Assembly (NCBI GenBank): GCA_015493615.1
Contig: WGCV01000009.1
Location: 1 to 58,578 of the forward strand
DNA length: 58,578 nt
Direction of reading: 5' to 3'
Origin: Melioribacteraceae bacterium
GTDB lineage: Bacteria; Bacteroidota; Ignavibacteria; Ignavibacteriales; Melioribacteraceae
The notes under the pieces are model-generated. The model was given only the letters and a program-made list of their open reading frames with translations, was not told the DNA's origin and did no database searches. The translations under genes and the position numbers were made by a program. Positions 44,695-54,427 of the stretch are shown in pieces (within the stretch, counting starts at the first letter, position 1; every line of letters starts with the position of its first letter).

Positions 44695-45114
44695 ATGAGA
44701 TTAAGTGAACTTGATAGAAGCAATTACTTCAGAGCAATGCTTTTATTAAGCGGAAAAGACAGAAAAATCAGTAAATCGGAACAAAATTTTATTGATACTT
44801 TAGGCGAAAAATTAGGATTTGAAAAATCGTTTACAAAGTCTGCCGTTAACACATTTTTCAGCAACGAACACATTCCCAACGAACCGCCGAGGTTTTCCAA
44901 TCGGGAAATAGCGGAAAGCTTTATCAGAGACGGAATAAAATTAATAATCGAAGATCCAAAAATTAATCAGGACGAAGTAGATTGGATTTCAAACGTTGCA
45001 AGAGTAAATGGTATAAACGAGAATTGGATTTTTGATTTAATCGAAAAAGAAAGATTATCGCAAGTATATGAAAACGTCCCTATTAAATTGGAAGTTGAAA
45101 GTTTCTTAGAGTAA
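44695..45114 (+). CDS. TerB-like helical protein of unknown function
   Basis: 139 residues, all-alpha. It shows the repeat pattern of TerB-type folds: [23 protein letters not shown] and IREDPK-like [23 protein letters not shown], each with Asp/Glu positions at the loop. A good ribosome site, AGAGGGAAAC, precedes the ATG. Two bases separate it from the macrodomain gene. The link to ADP-ribose metabolism is contextual only. Confidence 0.55.
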   Translation: MRLSELDRSNYFRAMLLLSGKDRKISKSEQNFIDTLGEKLGFEKSFTKSAVNTFFSNEHIPNEPPRFSNREIAESFIRDGIKLIIEDPKINQDEVDWISNVARVNGINENWIFDLIEKERLSQVYENVPIKLEVESFLE

Positions 45115-45116
45115 AT

Positions 45117-45671
45117 ATGAATGACATTTCCGAAAGAATTTTAATAGTTCAAGGAGATATAACAAAAGAAAAAGTTGACGCCGTTGTTAATGCCGCTAAC
45201 AGAACGCTTCTCGGCGGAGGCGGCGTTGACGGAGCTATTCACAGAGCTGCAGGTCCCGGACTTTTGGAAGAGTGCAAAACGCTTAACGGCTGCAAGACAG
45301 GGGAAGCAAAAATCACAAAAGCTTACAATCTTCCCGCCGAGTTTGTTATTCACGCGGTCGGACCTGTTTGGCGCGGCGGTAATAAAAAAGAAGATGAACT
45401 GTTAAGCTCGGCATATTTTAACTCCCTCAAAATTGCCTCGGATAAAAAACTTGAATCTATTGCTTTTCCTTCAATCAGTACTGGAGTTTACGGTTTCCCT
45501 TTTGAAAGAGCCTGCCGGATTGCGCTAAATATTATTTTTAATTTCTTAAAAAATAACAAGTTTCCTGAAAAAGTTAAATTAGTTGCGTTCAGTAAAAACG
45601 ACTATGAAACTTATCTCAAAATTTTTAAAGTCTATGAAAAAACTATCGCGAAAAAAGCGCTATTTATTTAG
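45117..45671 (+). CDS. macrodomain protein, O-acetyl-ADP-ribose deacetylase type
   Basis: 184 residues. Motifs [63 protein letters not shown] and [13 protein letters not shown] define the MacroD-type ADP-ribose pocket; Asn and Asp for hydrolysis are in place. Hydrolyses O-acetyl-ADP-ribose or mono-ADP-ribose esters. O-acetyl-ADP-ribose is the product of sirtuins such as the one at 16459, but the genes are far apart. Confidence 0.93.
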   Translation: MNDISERILIVQGDITKEKVDAVVNAANRTLLGGGGVDGAIHRAAGPGLLEECKTLNGCKTGEAKITKAYNLPAEFVIHAVGPVWRGGNKKEDELLSSAYFNSLKIASDKKLESIAFPSISTGVYGFPFERACRIALNIIFNFLKNNKFPEKVKLVAFSKNDYETYLKIFKVYEKTIAKKALFI

Positions 45672-45768
45672 AAACCTTTGCATAACCTAAAATTATCATA
45701 TTGAGTCCGCCAATCCGCCAAGGCGGAGGATCAGAATGACATATAAATTAGGTTTTGCAAAGCCTTCT
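45670..45768. repeat. MITE-like dispersed element, copy 4 (short form)
   Basis: 99 bp with the same termini as copy 3 (AGAAACCTTTGCATAACC; GGTTTTGCAAAGCCTTCT) and an internal deletion. The first base overlaps the end of the macrodomain gene stop region. Confidence 0.8.
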
Positions 45769-45866
45769 TTTAATTTTTAATTGCGGCACGCCGCGATAGG
45801 TTTATCTCCAAAACGGAATTATTCACAATATTTACTTATTTTTGTATAAAATAAATCGGAGTTACG

Positions 45867-47207
45867 ATGAGTAAAATAGAAAAAGTCATTAAAAGAACAG
45901 GAACTATTGTACCTTTTAAAAAAGAGCGAATTTCCAATGCTATTTACAGAGCGGCTGTTTCCGTAGGGGGAAGAGATAAGGAAACCGCTGATAAATTAGC
46001 AGATATCGTTGTTGATGCTCTCGAACATCAGATTAAAGAAGGTGAAATTCCCCATATAGAACAAATTCAGGATGTTGTAGAAAAAGTTCTGATTGAACAG
46101 GGACATGCTAAAGTAGCGAAAGAGTACATACTTTACCGTGAAGAAAGAAACAAAGCCCGCGCGGCGGAATCCCGCTATGCTTCGGCTCCGAATGAAAATA
46201 TTCCTTGGGCTAAAATCTGGCATGTTTTGGATTGGGCTGTCGATAAAAAGCTTAACAGAGTTGACCTTCTTAACGAAAGAATAGAAAAAGAGGGTTTCGC
46301 CAGAATAGTTCATGAATCTGAAAAAGCATACGAAAATGAAATTGACACTGCCGTAGAGCAAATTGTTGAAAAAATAAATACTCTAAAAATGGTAATGGTA
46401 AGCGGTCCTTCTTCATCGGGAAAAACAACTACCACTATAAAAATTGAGCAGAGACTTGAAAAATACGGATACAAATTTGTAGCTCTTAACGTTGATAATT
46501 ACTTTTTCGATTTGGAACTTCATCCGAAGGACGAGTTTGGGGATTACGATTTTGAAACTCCACAAGCTCTCGATTTGGATTTAATTAACGAGCATCTCGA
46601 AAAACTGAGCAATGGGGAGGAAGTTTGGCTTCCTTATTACGATTTTAAAACAGAAAAACGCCACTTAAACCGTACAAAAATGCAGCTCAGCGGAAATGAA
46701 ATAATCCTGATTGACAGTCTCCACGGCTTGTATCCCAAATTCAGCGAAAATATTCCGGATGAAAAGAAATTCCGGCTTTATCTCGAACCTCTTCTGCAGA
46801 TGAAAGGAGAAAACGGAAAATATATCAGATGGACGGATATTCGTCTGATTCGCCGCATGCTGCGCGATTCGGTTCAAAGGGCGTACAATCCCCGCCAAAC
46901 CCTCGAACATTGGCACTACGTCCGCTCCAGCGAGCTTAGGAATATAATTCCCAACCAATCTAAAGCCGATTTTATTGTTAACACATCAATGCCTTACGAA
47001 CTTCCTCTCTACGCGCACAGAATGAAAGAGCTTTTCCGTGAATGGGTAAATGAATTTAAGAACAATCCTCTTAAACTTGACGCTTACGAAAGAGCCGTCC
47101 GTGTTTCGGAGATGCTGGAAACAATTACTCCGGTTTCGGATGAATCCTCAATACCTAAAGATTCTCTATTACGGGAGTTCATAGGAGGAAGCGTTTTTAA
47201 ATATTAG
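45867..47207 (+). CDS. ATP-cone domain fused to uridine kinase-like P-loop kinase
   Basis: 446 residues. Residues 1-95 form an ATP-cone domain (KRTGTIVPFKKERISNAIYRA, EIPHIEQIQDVVEKVL, VAKEYILYREER), the nucleotide-sensing module otherwise known from ribonucleotide reductase and NrdR. Residues 170-446 form a kinase: Walker A MVSGPSSSGKTTTTIKI, LNVDNYFFDLELHP, DFETPQALDLDLINEHL, LIDSLHGLYP, and HYVRSSELRNIIP. The substrate is probably uridine or a related nucleoside, but it is not certain. The N-terminal cone suggests ATP/dATP control of activity (inference). Confidence 0.82.
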   Translation: MSKIEKVIKRTGTIVPFKKERISNAIYRAAVSVGGRDKETADKLADIVVDALEHQIKEGEIPHIEQIQDVVEKVLIEQGHAKVAKEYILYREERNKARAAESRYASAPNENIPWAKIWHVLDWAVDKKLNRVDLLNERIEKEGFARIVHESEKAYENEIDTAVEQIVEKINTLKMVMVSGPSSSGKTTTTIKIEQRLEKYGYKFVALNVDNYFFDLELHPKDEFGDYDFETPQALDLDLINEHLEKLSNGEEVWLPYYDFKTEKRHLNRTKMQLSGNEIILIDSLHGLYPKFSENIPDEKKFRLYLEPLLQMKGENGKYIRWTDIRLIRRMLRDSVQRAYNPRQTLEHWHYVRSSELRNIIPNQSKADFIVNTSMPYELPLYAHRMKELFREWVNEFKNNPLKLDAYERAVRVSEMLETITPVSDESSIPKDSLLREFIGGSVFKY

Positions 47208-47640
47208 AAATCTTGGAATACGGTACTGAATATCGATTCTTTTTTTTAAGGCGATGTAGAAAAATTTGTAAAAGTTAAAATGTATGATTGCCTGAAAAGA
47301 AACCAATATTCATTAAGCTGACAAAGATTGCTTATTTATCCAATCATCCATTTATCCTCAAAGATAGAACACGGATAACGCTGATTTTTTATGATTTACG
47401 CGGATATGAATTTTTATTGGAAGACAAAAATACTTATTGTCCATCCATTTTTTATTCAGCTTCTTTATACGGAAGTTTTGCGTAATCTCATCTTGTCATT
47501 GCGAACTCCGATGTTTTTTATCGGAGTGTGGCAATCTCCCATATTTTAGCAGATTACTTTGGGATAAAACTTCTTGTAAAGACATAATTTTAATTTTTTA
47601 GAGGTTATGCAAAGACTTCTATGCTTTTACTCCATTATCA
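47208..47640. repeat. decayed intergenic repeats
   Basis: No gene is supported. It contains a stretch common as intergenic debris (ACACGGATAACGCTGATTTT, about 47370-47390), a GTCATTGCGAACTCCGATG...GGAGTGTGGCAATCTCCC repeat (about 47496-47540), and a MITE end (GGTTATGCAAAGACTTCT, about 47603-47620). A 65-codon frame at 47288 overlaps this debris and was not called. Confidence 0.5.
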
Positions 47641-47900
47641 TGTTTTGTGATTTTATCCACAATCTTAATTAATAATCTTTATAGTATTATATATTTAAAA
47701 GAAAATAGAAACAATAATAAGAGTGTTAATATGTGGATAACCCCAGTTTGTTGCTTTTTTATTATGGAAACTTAGATTTTTACCGTTCTCTAAATGTTGA
47801 CAACTTTCCGGTAAGTTTAAGTTATACAGTGTTTTCCGATTAGTGGAAGTTATGCACATTTTAAAATCCGATTATCAACAAGTTATTAACACTCATTTCC
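47641..47900. other. DnaA-box cluster, candidate replication origin or DnaA-binding region
   Basis: Three exact TTWTNCACA boxes occur: TTATCCACA at 47653-47661 (+), the same at 47740-47732 (-), and TTATGCACA at 47850-47858 (+). One-mismatch boxes follow at 47872-47880 (TTATCAACA) and 47883-47891 (TTATTAACA). An A/T-only-like stretch (about 47662-47720) lies between the first two boxes, as in an unwinding element. Noncoding. dnaA is not in the window. Confidence 0.45.
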
Positions 47901-48004
47901 TTTGTTATCTGCAACCTGAAACTAATAAACAAAAAATTTTTTGAACCATTTTATAATGTAATCGTCAAGATTATATTTGAAATTAAAAATTTGCGGAGAA
48001 ACAG

Positions 48005-50185
48005 TTGTTCGGAAAAATTATATGTTCGGTTGTTCTGTTAACTTCCTTATTGTCGGCTCAATCGATAAACGGAAAAAATCTTATTGCAAGAAAATTACCT
48101 GAAAATAAAACAATCAATATTGACGGAGAAATAGAGCCGGTTTGGGCTGCAGCTGATTCCGTTTCCGATTTTGTTCAGTTTCGTCCGAATTACGGATTAG
48201 CGCCTACCGAAAAAACAACCGCAAAAGTTCTGGTATCTAAAGACGCGCTTTATGTTTTAATGATTGCGTATGATAAAAGCGGAATGACAGATTACAAAAA
48301 CGGCATTCAAGAAGACAATACAAGCGACAGAGTTTCTATTTCGCTTGATACTTTTAACGATAAAAAAACGGCTTATAAGTTTGCGGTTTCTTCAACCGGT
48401 TGGAGAATTGACGCGCGGATTCTCGACGACGGACGCCGCCGCGATTATAATTGGGACGGTATTTGGTTTGCCGATGCCAAGCGCTACTCTTGGGGTTATG
48501 TAGTAGAAATGAAAATTCCATTCAAATCTATTCAATACAAATTGGGAGCAAAATCGTGGGGATTGGATTTTGACCGCTGGATTCCCAATAAAACGGAAGA
48601 CATTTATTGGGTTAAATATTCACGGCATGAAGGAATGCGTGTTTCCAATTTCGGTAAACTGATTTTTGAAAAAGATGTATCTCCAAAAGTGAGGGGCTTA
48701 AATCTTGAACTTTATCCCGTTGCTTTGGCAAAAACGGAAATGCTGGATAACGGCAAATATAAAACTACTCCACATGTTGGAATGGATTTTTTCTATAATC
48801 CTTCCGCGCAGCTTACGATGATGCTTTCATTAAACCCCGATTTTGCTCAAATAGAAGCCGATCCGTTTAAGTTTAACATTTCAAGATATGAAACATACTA
48901 TTCCGAGCGCCGCCCTTTTTTTATTGAAGGAAATGAAATTTTTTCTCCGGAAGGAAGAAACAGTTTTGAAGCAATGACCCTTTTTTACAGCCGGAGAATA
49001 GGAGAAAAACTACCGGACGGTTCCAACGTTCCTTTAAATCTCGGAGCAAAAGTTTTCGGAAGAATTGACGATTTGGAATACGGATCTCTTATAGCTTTAA
49101 CCGGAAATAAGAACTATTCAATTAACGGGAGCGATTACAGCGTTCCGGCTGCGGTTTTCGGAGTAGCGAGAATTAAAAAGCAGATTTACGATAATTCCAC
49201 CGTCGGAGCGATGTTTGTGGGAAAACGGGATAACGAAGGAAATCAGAACGGAGTTTTCGATTTGGACGGATCAATTCGCGGAAGCGATTGGCAAATCGGG
49301 TATCAGGCGGCAAGGTCGTTTACCGACAGTACGGGAGATTACGCATTTGCCGCCGGAATAACAAAATTCGCAAAAAGATGGGGTACGATGATAAAAGCAA
49401 ATTATGTCGGAAGTAATTTCGATGTAAATCAAATAGGTTACGTTCCTTGGATAGGCACGTCAAAAATCATTGGGGTAGTAGGACCGAGATGGTTTTTTGA
49501 AGATAGTCCTCTGCGCGAACTGATAATCTACGGCGGCGGTTATCTGCATAATGAAAAAATTGACGCTTATACCGACAGAGGATTACTGATTGGAGGAAAT
49601 CTTGATTTTAGAAAAATGTGGGGAATTAGCTTTGATATAAATTACGGAAAATCTAAAGATAATGATGTAATTTATAATTCATTTCAAATCAGTTCCAATA
49701 TTTGGGTGCACTCCTCTTCGATTTGGAGTTTTTATACTTTTTCTTCCTTTTCAAAAACATATAATTTTTACCGAGATTATCTCGGAACATTTGCTTCGGT
49801 AAGCGGGGGAGGAAGCTATCTTATTTCTCCTTTTCTGACTGTTGGGACATCCGTTAATATTTGGATAGAAGGAAAGCCGGACGGCTCGCTGGAAGATTTA
49901 ACACTTAATACCCGCCCTTATGTTACATTAACTCCTGTTAATGATATGCGAATCAGAATTTTTACCGACAATTTATATATAAAGTCGAGCGATAAGCTGG
50001 AAAGACTTTTCGTCGGATTTTACTTTGCCTATAATTTCTCCCCAAAAAGTTGGGTTTACTTTACCTATAATGAATTGCGCGACAGAACGCCCGAGTTTGA
50101 CAATGCTGGAAATCAACTCGCAGAAAAACTTCATGTAACGGGAAGAGACGCCACGTTTAAGGTTAAGTATTTGTATTACTTTTAG
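48005..50185 (+). CDS. DUF5916 outer-membrane protein with CBM9-like N-terminus
   Basis: 726 residues. Signal peptide (IICSVVLLTSLLSAQ). The N-terminal CBM9-like sandwich has INIDGEIEPVWAAADSV, ALYVLMIAYD, VSISLDTFNDKKTAYKF and WGYVVEMKIPFKSIQY. The DUF5916 barrel has FDRWIPNKTEDIYWVKY, NPDFAQIEADPFKFNISRYE, ERRPFFIEGNEIF and FYSRRIG and ends in FKVKYLYYF, with a terminal aromatic residue. The start is TTG at 48005 with GGAGAAACA ahead. Such proteins are common Bacteroidota surface proteins of unknown substrate. Confidence 0.85.
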   Translation: MFGKIICSVVLLTSLLSAQSINGKNLIARKLPENKTINIDGEIEPVWAAADSVSDFVQFRPNYGLAPTEKTTAKVLVSKDALYVLMIAYDKSGMTDYKNGIQEDNTSDRVSISLDTFNDKKTAYKFAVSSTGWRIDARILDDGRRRDYNWDGIWFADAKRYSWGYVVEMKIPFKSIQYKLGAKSWGLDFDRWIPNKTEDIYWVKYSRHEGMRVSNFGKLIFEKDVSPKVRGLNLELYPVALAKTEMLDNGKYKTTPHVGMDFFYNPSAQLTMMLSLNPDFAQIEADPFKFNISRYETYYSERRPFFIEGNEIFSPEGRNSFEAMTLFYSRRIGEKLPDGSNVPLNLGAKVFGRIDDLEYGSLIALTGNKNYSINGSDYSVPAAVFGVARIKKQIYDNSTVGAMFVGKRDNEGNQNGVFDLDGSIRGSDWQIGYQAARSFTDSTGDYAFAAGITKFAKRWGTMIKANYVGSNFDVNQIGYVPWIGTSKIIGVVGPRWFFEDSPLRELIIYGGGYLHNEKIDAYTDRGLLIGGNLDFRKMWGISFDINYGKSKDNDVIYNSFQISSNIWVHSSSIWSFYTFSSFSKTYNFYRDYLGTFASVSGGGSYLISPFLTVGTSVNIWIEGKPDGSLEDLTLNTRPYVTLTPVNDMRIRIFTDNLYIKSSDKLERLFVGFYFAYNFSPKSWVYFTYNELRDRTPEFDNAGNQLAEKLHVTGRDATFKVKYLYYF

Positions 50186-50399
50186 AAACCTTTGAAAAAA
50201 TATTTTTGTCATATTAAGTCCGCCAAGCATTGCATTTAATTTAACCCCTTATCAGTAAAATTCGTGCTATTTGTGGCAGACTATTTTTTCCAAATACTCT
50301 AAAGTCTCTTGTTGATAATGACTTCAGATGTTGTTTTTTTGTTCAACTTTTTCTCATTTTCTTTCCGGCTTGTTCAGATTAGGTTATGCAAAGTCTTCT
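50184..50399. repeat. MITE-like dispersed element, copy 5 (rearranged)
   Basis: It begins AGAAACCTTTG right at the DUF5916 stop, with GTCATATTAAGTCCGCC, and ends GGTTATGCAAAGTCTTCT. The middle is unlike the other copies, so another sequence has inserted or replaced it. Confidence 0.55.
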
Positions 50400-50434
50400 G
50401 ATATTTACACAGATGATATGATTTTGTACTTGCT

Positions 50435-50945
50435 CCGTAGGAGCGATACAATAAATACAATGATTATCTCGTAAGCATTGAAGTGCCGCTCCTACGGAGC
50501 TAATAGATAATGGCGCGCTTTATTTATTACAAAGGTAACACTCCTACGGAGTTACTTCTCTTTGAAATAATGTGACGAACAACCTCTTAGATATGTTGAT
50601 GCGATACGTAATCCGACCAGGCGGAGTAAGAGTTAAAATCTAATTTTCCTAATATTGGTATTCTTAAAGTCGCCGAGATAATATCGCTATTAAGAACTGA
50701 TGAAATGAAAAACATCCGAACTTGTCCCGACTGCCTTTCGTTGGGAATTACCCCGCCGACATTCGTTAGTAAAATCCTTTAAGAGATTATTTTTTTCAGC
50801 TTATCTCCCTTTTTGGTTACCGGCTTGTCCAGGTTGGGAAAAAAATAATTCCGATTAACCTACTGATTCATCAGTGGGTTAAAAGAGAACCAAAGTTGAA
50901 CTTCATTTCTTTTACGGGCTAATCCCATTGCTGAAGCAATGGGTT
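50435..50945. repeat. REP-like hairpin cluster
   Basis: A 926-bp gap without a supported gene. It holds CTCCGTAGGAGCG at about 50440 facing CGCTCCTACGGAGC at about 50498, ACTCCTACGGAGT at about 50550, AACCTACTGATTCATCAGTGGGTT (50857-50880) and CCCATTGCTGAAGCAATGGG (50924-50943). These are the same style of hairpins as at 8785-8887. MITE-like debris (CGTAATCCGACCAGGCGG) lies between them. Confidence 0.7.
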
Positions 50946-51112
50946 ACACTCTTAAGTTTACAACATTGTTCGCCAATGCGGAATCATAATGACATATTAC
51001 AGGAATAAGAGAGGGATTTAGTAAAATCCAACTTTAATTTCATTCTCAACCTAAATCTCAATAATTCCCTCTCTTTTTGTATATTTAACTTTTGTAAAAA
51101 ATAATATTACGG

Positions 51113-52501
51113 ATGCTTGAAAAAAGAAAAACTCTTAACGGTTCGCAAATTTCGGAATGGCTTTCCGCCAATTTAGAACCGGATGATTTTTACAAAAGCT
51201 ACATCTTTCCTTCCGAGAAAATCAACTCGAAAGCGCTAATCCGTTACGGCAAAAGAAACGGCGCTAAATCTCTTTATTGGAGAAAACCGTCGGAAAACTT
51301 TGCTTTTTTTTCCATTGGCAATATTAAAGAATTTACCTCGTCAGAAAGTGAAAAAATTATTAATGAAATAAATTCCGTAAGAGTAAATTTCAAAAGCAAT
51401 ATTAAAGATTTTTCCGAAAATAACTTCCCTTACATTGTCGGCGGAGTAAAATTTAACGGAAAATTGTACTCTGAAATTTGGGGAGATTTTAATTTTAACA
51501 ATTGGTTTATACCGCGGATTTCTTTCATATTAATTAACGGGTTTCACTTTATTGAAATTAACGCGCTGCCGGGCGAAAGTTTTTCCGACATAAAAGATGA
51601 AGTAAACGAATTAATCGGCATTGCGTTTTTACTGCCTGACGAAGAATCCGGCGAGGAAGGAATTAAGCCGAAAATTAAGAAGAACGGTAATCACGACAAG
51701 ATTATTTGGGATAAAAAAATTACCGAAGCGTTACGTTTAATCATAAATAACGAGCTTGATAAAATTGTAGTTTCCCGTTTTGTAAATCATACCTTAAGCG
51801 CTTCTCCAGATTACCATAACATTCTTTCGGAGCTTTCTGCCGCTTTTCCTTTCTGCATAATTTTCGGATTTAACAGCGGGAACTCTTTTTTCTTCGGCGC
51901 GACGCCGGAGACGCTTTTCTCGGTAAACAATTCCGAGTTGGAAACTGACGCGTTAGCCGGCTCTATTTCTCGCGGAAAAAATATTTATGAGGACGATACT
52001 CTTGCCAACGAACTGCTCGCAAGCGACAAAAATTTAAGGGAGCATAAAAAGGTTGTTGATTTTCTTATCTCAAGATTGGAAAAACACACTTCCTCAATAA
52101 TGTATAAAGATACTCCTAAAATTAGAAAGCTGAGAAATATTCAGCATCTCTGGACGCCTATCCGCGCAAAGCTGAAAAACAATGTAAATCTACTCTCGAT
52201 ACTTTACGATATTCATCCGACGCCGGCTGTGTGCGGTTCACCGCAGAACATTGCTTATGAGCATATTCCGTTAATCGAAAATTTTGAACGCGGTTTGTTT
52301 ACGGGAGTAATCGGGTGGTTTAATTTTTCGGATGTCGGAGATTTTAGCGTTGCAATCAGAAGCGGATTAATTAAAGGAAACGAGCTAAACGCTTACGCCG
52401 GATGCGGAATAGTAAACGGCTCGGACGCAGACGAAGAGTTTGGTGAAACAAAATTAAAATTACAACCTGTCTTATCATTATTTGAAGAAGATGAATATTA
52501 A
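51113..52501 (+). CDS. menF: isochorismate synthase MenF
   Basis: 462 residues. Converts chorismate to isochorismate, the first step of menaquinone synthesis. The C-terminal chorismate-binding domain has KIVVSRFVNHTL, FGATPETLFSV, TDALAGSISRGK, LRNIQHLWTPI, HPTPAVCGSPQNIAYEHI and RGLFTGVIGWF...AIRSGLI...AYAGCGIVNGSDADEEF. First gene of menF-D-H-B-A-C, overlapping menD by 11 bp. Confidence 0.94.
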   Translation: MLEKRKTLNGSQISEWLSANLEPDDFYKSYIFPSEKINSKALIRYGKRNGAKSLYWRKPSENFAFFSIGNIKEFTSSESEKIINEINSVRVNFKSNIKDFSENNFPYIVGGVKFNGKLYSEIWGDFNFNNWFIPRISFILINGFHFIEINALPGESFSDIKDEVNELIGIAFLLPDEESGEEGIKPKIKKNGNHDKIIWDKKITEALRLIINNELDKIVVSRFVNHTLSASPDYHNILSELSAAFPFCIIFGFNSGNSFFFGATPETLFSVNNSELETDALAGSISRGKNIYEDDTLANELLASDKNLREHKKVVDFLISRLEKHTSSIMYKDTPKIRKLRNIQHLWTPIRAKLKNNVNLLSILYDIHPTPAVCGSPQNIAYEHIPLIENFERGLFTGVIGWFNFSDVGDFSVAIRSGLIKGNELNAYAGCGIVNGSDADEEFGETKLKLQPVLSLFEEDEY

Positions 52502-54224
52502 TAAAAACTTTGCTTGGACGACTATCTTTGTAAAACGCCTTGAAAAATTAGGAGTCCGGGATGTTTGCATTTCTCCAGGTTCGCGCAATACTCCGCTGAC
52601 ATTGGCTTTTGCGGCAACCAGAAAAATAAAACAGCATATATTTATTGATGAGCGCGCATCGGCATTTTTTGCTTTGGGAATTGCAAAAGCAACGGGAAGA
52701 CCGGTTGCAATAGAAACGACATCGGGAACGGCAACAGCCGAAATTTACCCTGCGATTGTTGAAGCGTATCTTACAAGAGTTCCGCTAGTTGTTTGCACGG
52801 CAGACAGACCGGAATATCTGAGAAACACCGGAGCAAACCAGACTATTAATCAGGATAATCTTTATAAAAATCACATCAGGTTTTTTTATGATTTCCGGCT
52901 TCCCAAACTGAGCAAGTCGCGGCTGCAAACGCTTATGCGCATTACCGATAAAGCTTTTTTTATTTCGTCGGAAAAAGACCGCGGTCCGGTTCATCTTAAT
53001 TTTCCTTTTGAAAAACCGCTTGAGCCGAGCATAAAGGATTCTGAAATAGGAGAAGAATTATTTAACGAAATTATCAATTCTGCTGTTATAAATTCCACAA
53101 AGAAGAATAATAAAATAAACAAAAATTTTATTGAAGAAATTTTGAATACTCGCAAACTGCTGATTTTATTGGGCGCCATGGAAAACCGGAAAGAGGAAAA
53201 ATCGGTTATTAGTCTTGCAGAAAAATTAAAATCTCCCGTTATTGCCGACGGCGTTTCTTCAGCGAGATTTTTAACGAAGAATGAAAATGTAATTTCAACG
53301 GCTGCTTCGGTTTTTAAAAGCGGTGTTCCGGAAAAGTTCGAGCCTGAACTTATTATTCAATTCGGTAAAGCGCCGACAACAAACTCCCTTCTTTCTTTTT
53401 TTGAAACCACCTCGGCAAAGAAGATTCTAATTAATGAATTCGGGGATGCGCACGATCCTTCGCGAAGTTTTTCAAAGTTAATTAAAACGAGCGTTACGGA
53501 TTTTACCAATGAATTAACCGCTGCAATTAAAGAGAGAAAAATAAAACGGGATGCCGGATATTTATCTTTATTGAAAAAAACGGAAGAGAATGTCAGCAAT
53601 TTTAAGCGGGAGTTTCTACTCGGAACAAAAGAATCATTTGAAGGAAAAATTATCGCCGGTCTGTTTGAGGCGCTTCCGGATAAAGCAAATTTGTTTATCG
53701 GCAACAGCGCTCCGCCGAGAGACGCCGATGTTTTTTCAGGAAAGATGAATAAAGAAATAAAGATTTTTTCAAATCGCGGCGCAAGCGGAATTGACGGAAT
53801 AATTTCAACGGCGGAGGGAGTTTCGGCAAAATCAAAAGAGCCGACATTTCTTCTTATCGGTGATGTTTCTTTTCTGTATGATATTTCCTCGCTCGGAAGT
53901 CTATCCGGAAAAGGAACGGATTTAACAATAGTTTTGCTTAATAATAACGGCGGCGGAATTTTTACGATGCTTCCGATTTATAACGAGAAAAAATATTTTA
54001 ATAAATATTTCAAAACGCCAACAAATACCGACTTCAAAAAAATTGCGGAAGCTTTCGGATGCGGATATTTTAATGTGGAAAATATTTCTGACTTAAAATC
54101 AACGCTTGCTCAATCGGTTAAAAAAGGAGGCGTAAATGTTTTGGAATTAAAAACCGACGCCGATTACTCAAAGGATTGCCGCGAAAAATATTACTCAAAA
54201 GTTTCTGAAATCTTAAATGATTAA
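52491..54224 (+). CDS. menD: SEPHCHC synthase MenD
   Basis: About 577 residues. ThDP enzyme joining isochorismate and 2-oxoglutarate. CISPGSRNTPLTLAFA, ERASAFFALGIAKATGRPVA, TSGTATAEIYPAIVEAYL, VVCTADRPEYLRNTGANQTI, then C-terminal NRGASGIDGIISTAEGV and the cofactor motif IGDVSFLYDISSL...VLLNNNGGGIF. The start is taken at ATG 52491; a TTG at 52482 is also open. A MITE copy separates it from menH. Confidence 0.95.
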   Translation: MNINKNFAWTTIFVKRLEKLGVRDVCISPGSRNTPLTLAFAATRKIKQHIFIDERASAFFALGIAKATGRPVAIETTSGTATAEIYPAIVEAYLTRVPLVVCTADRPEYLRNTGANQTINQDNLYKNHIRFFYDFRLPKLSKSRLQTLMRITDKAFFISSEKDRGPVHLNFPFEKPLEPSIKDSEIGEELFNEIINSAVINSTKKNNKINKNFIEEILNTRKLLILLGAMENRKEEKSVISLAEKLKSPVIADGVSSARFLTKNENVISTAASVFKSGVPEKFEPELIIQFGKAPTTNSLLSFFETTSAKKILINEFGDAHDPSRSFSKLIKTSVTDFTNELTAAIKERKIKRDAGYLSLLKKTEENVSNFKREFLLGTKESFEGKIIAGLFEALPDKANLFIGNSAPPRDADVFSGKMNKEIKIFSNRGASGIDGIISTAEGVSAKSKEPTFLLIGDVSFLYDISSLGSLSGKGTDLTIVLLNNNGGGIFTMLPIYNEKKYFNKYFKTPTNTDFKKIAEAFGCGYFNVENISDLKSTLAQSVKKGGVNVLELKTDADYSKDCREKYYSKVSEILND

Positions 54225-54229
54225 AGAAA

Positions 54230-54414
54230 AAGTTTTGCAAAACCCCGAAATATGTTACTCCAACAAAAAGCAGTCGGGGTAAATTCTGAATGGAGCGAAG
54301 CGAAATGAAGAATCTCAAAACCGGTAATCATACCGAGTTTAGAGATATTTCGGACGGCTTACAACCTTCGCCGTGGCGAACTCAATATGACAAATTTAGG
54401 TTATGCAAAGGACT
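54230..54414. repeat. MITE-like dispersed element, copy 6, inside the men operon
   Basis: About 185 bp with end motif AGTTTTGCAAAACC on the left and GGTTATGCAAAGG on the right, and a central core (GAATCTCAAAACCGGTAAT; ATATTTCGGACGGCTTAC) shared with copy 2. It lies between menD and menH and is open through into menH, so the longer menH frame is artefactual. Confidence 0.75.
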
Positions 54415-54427
54415 TAAAGAAGTAAAG

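Noticed and set aside
47288-47485. 65-codon plus-strand ORF
   Set aside because: It overlaps a widespread intergenic debris sequence (ACACGGATAACGCTGATTTT) and lacks a recognisable domain.
54290-54427. N-terminal extension of MenH
   Set aside because: These codons are the MITE copy in an open frame; the family-like sequence starts downstream.
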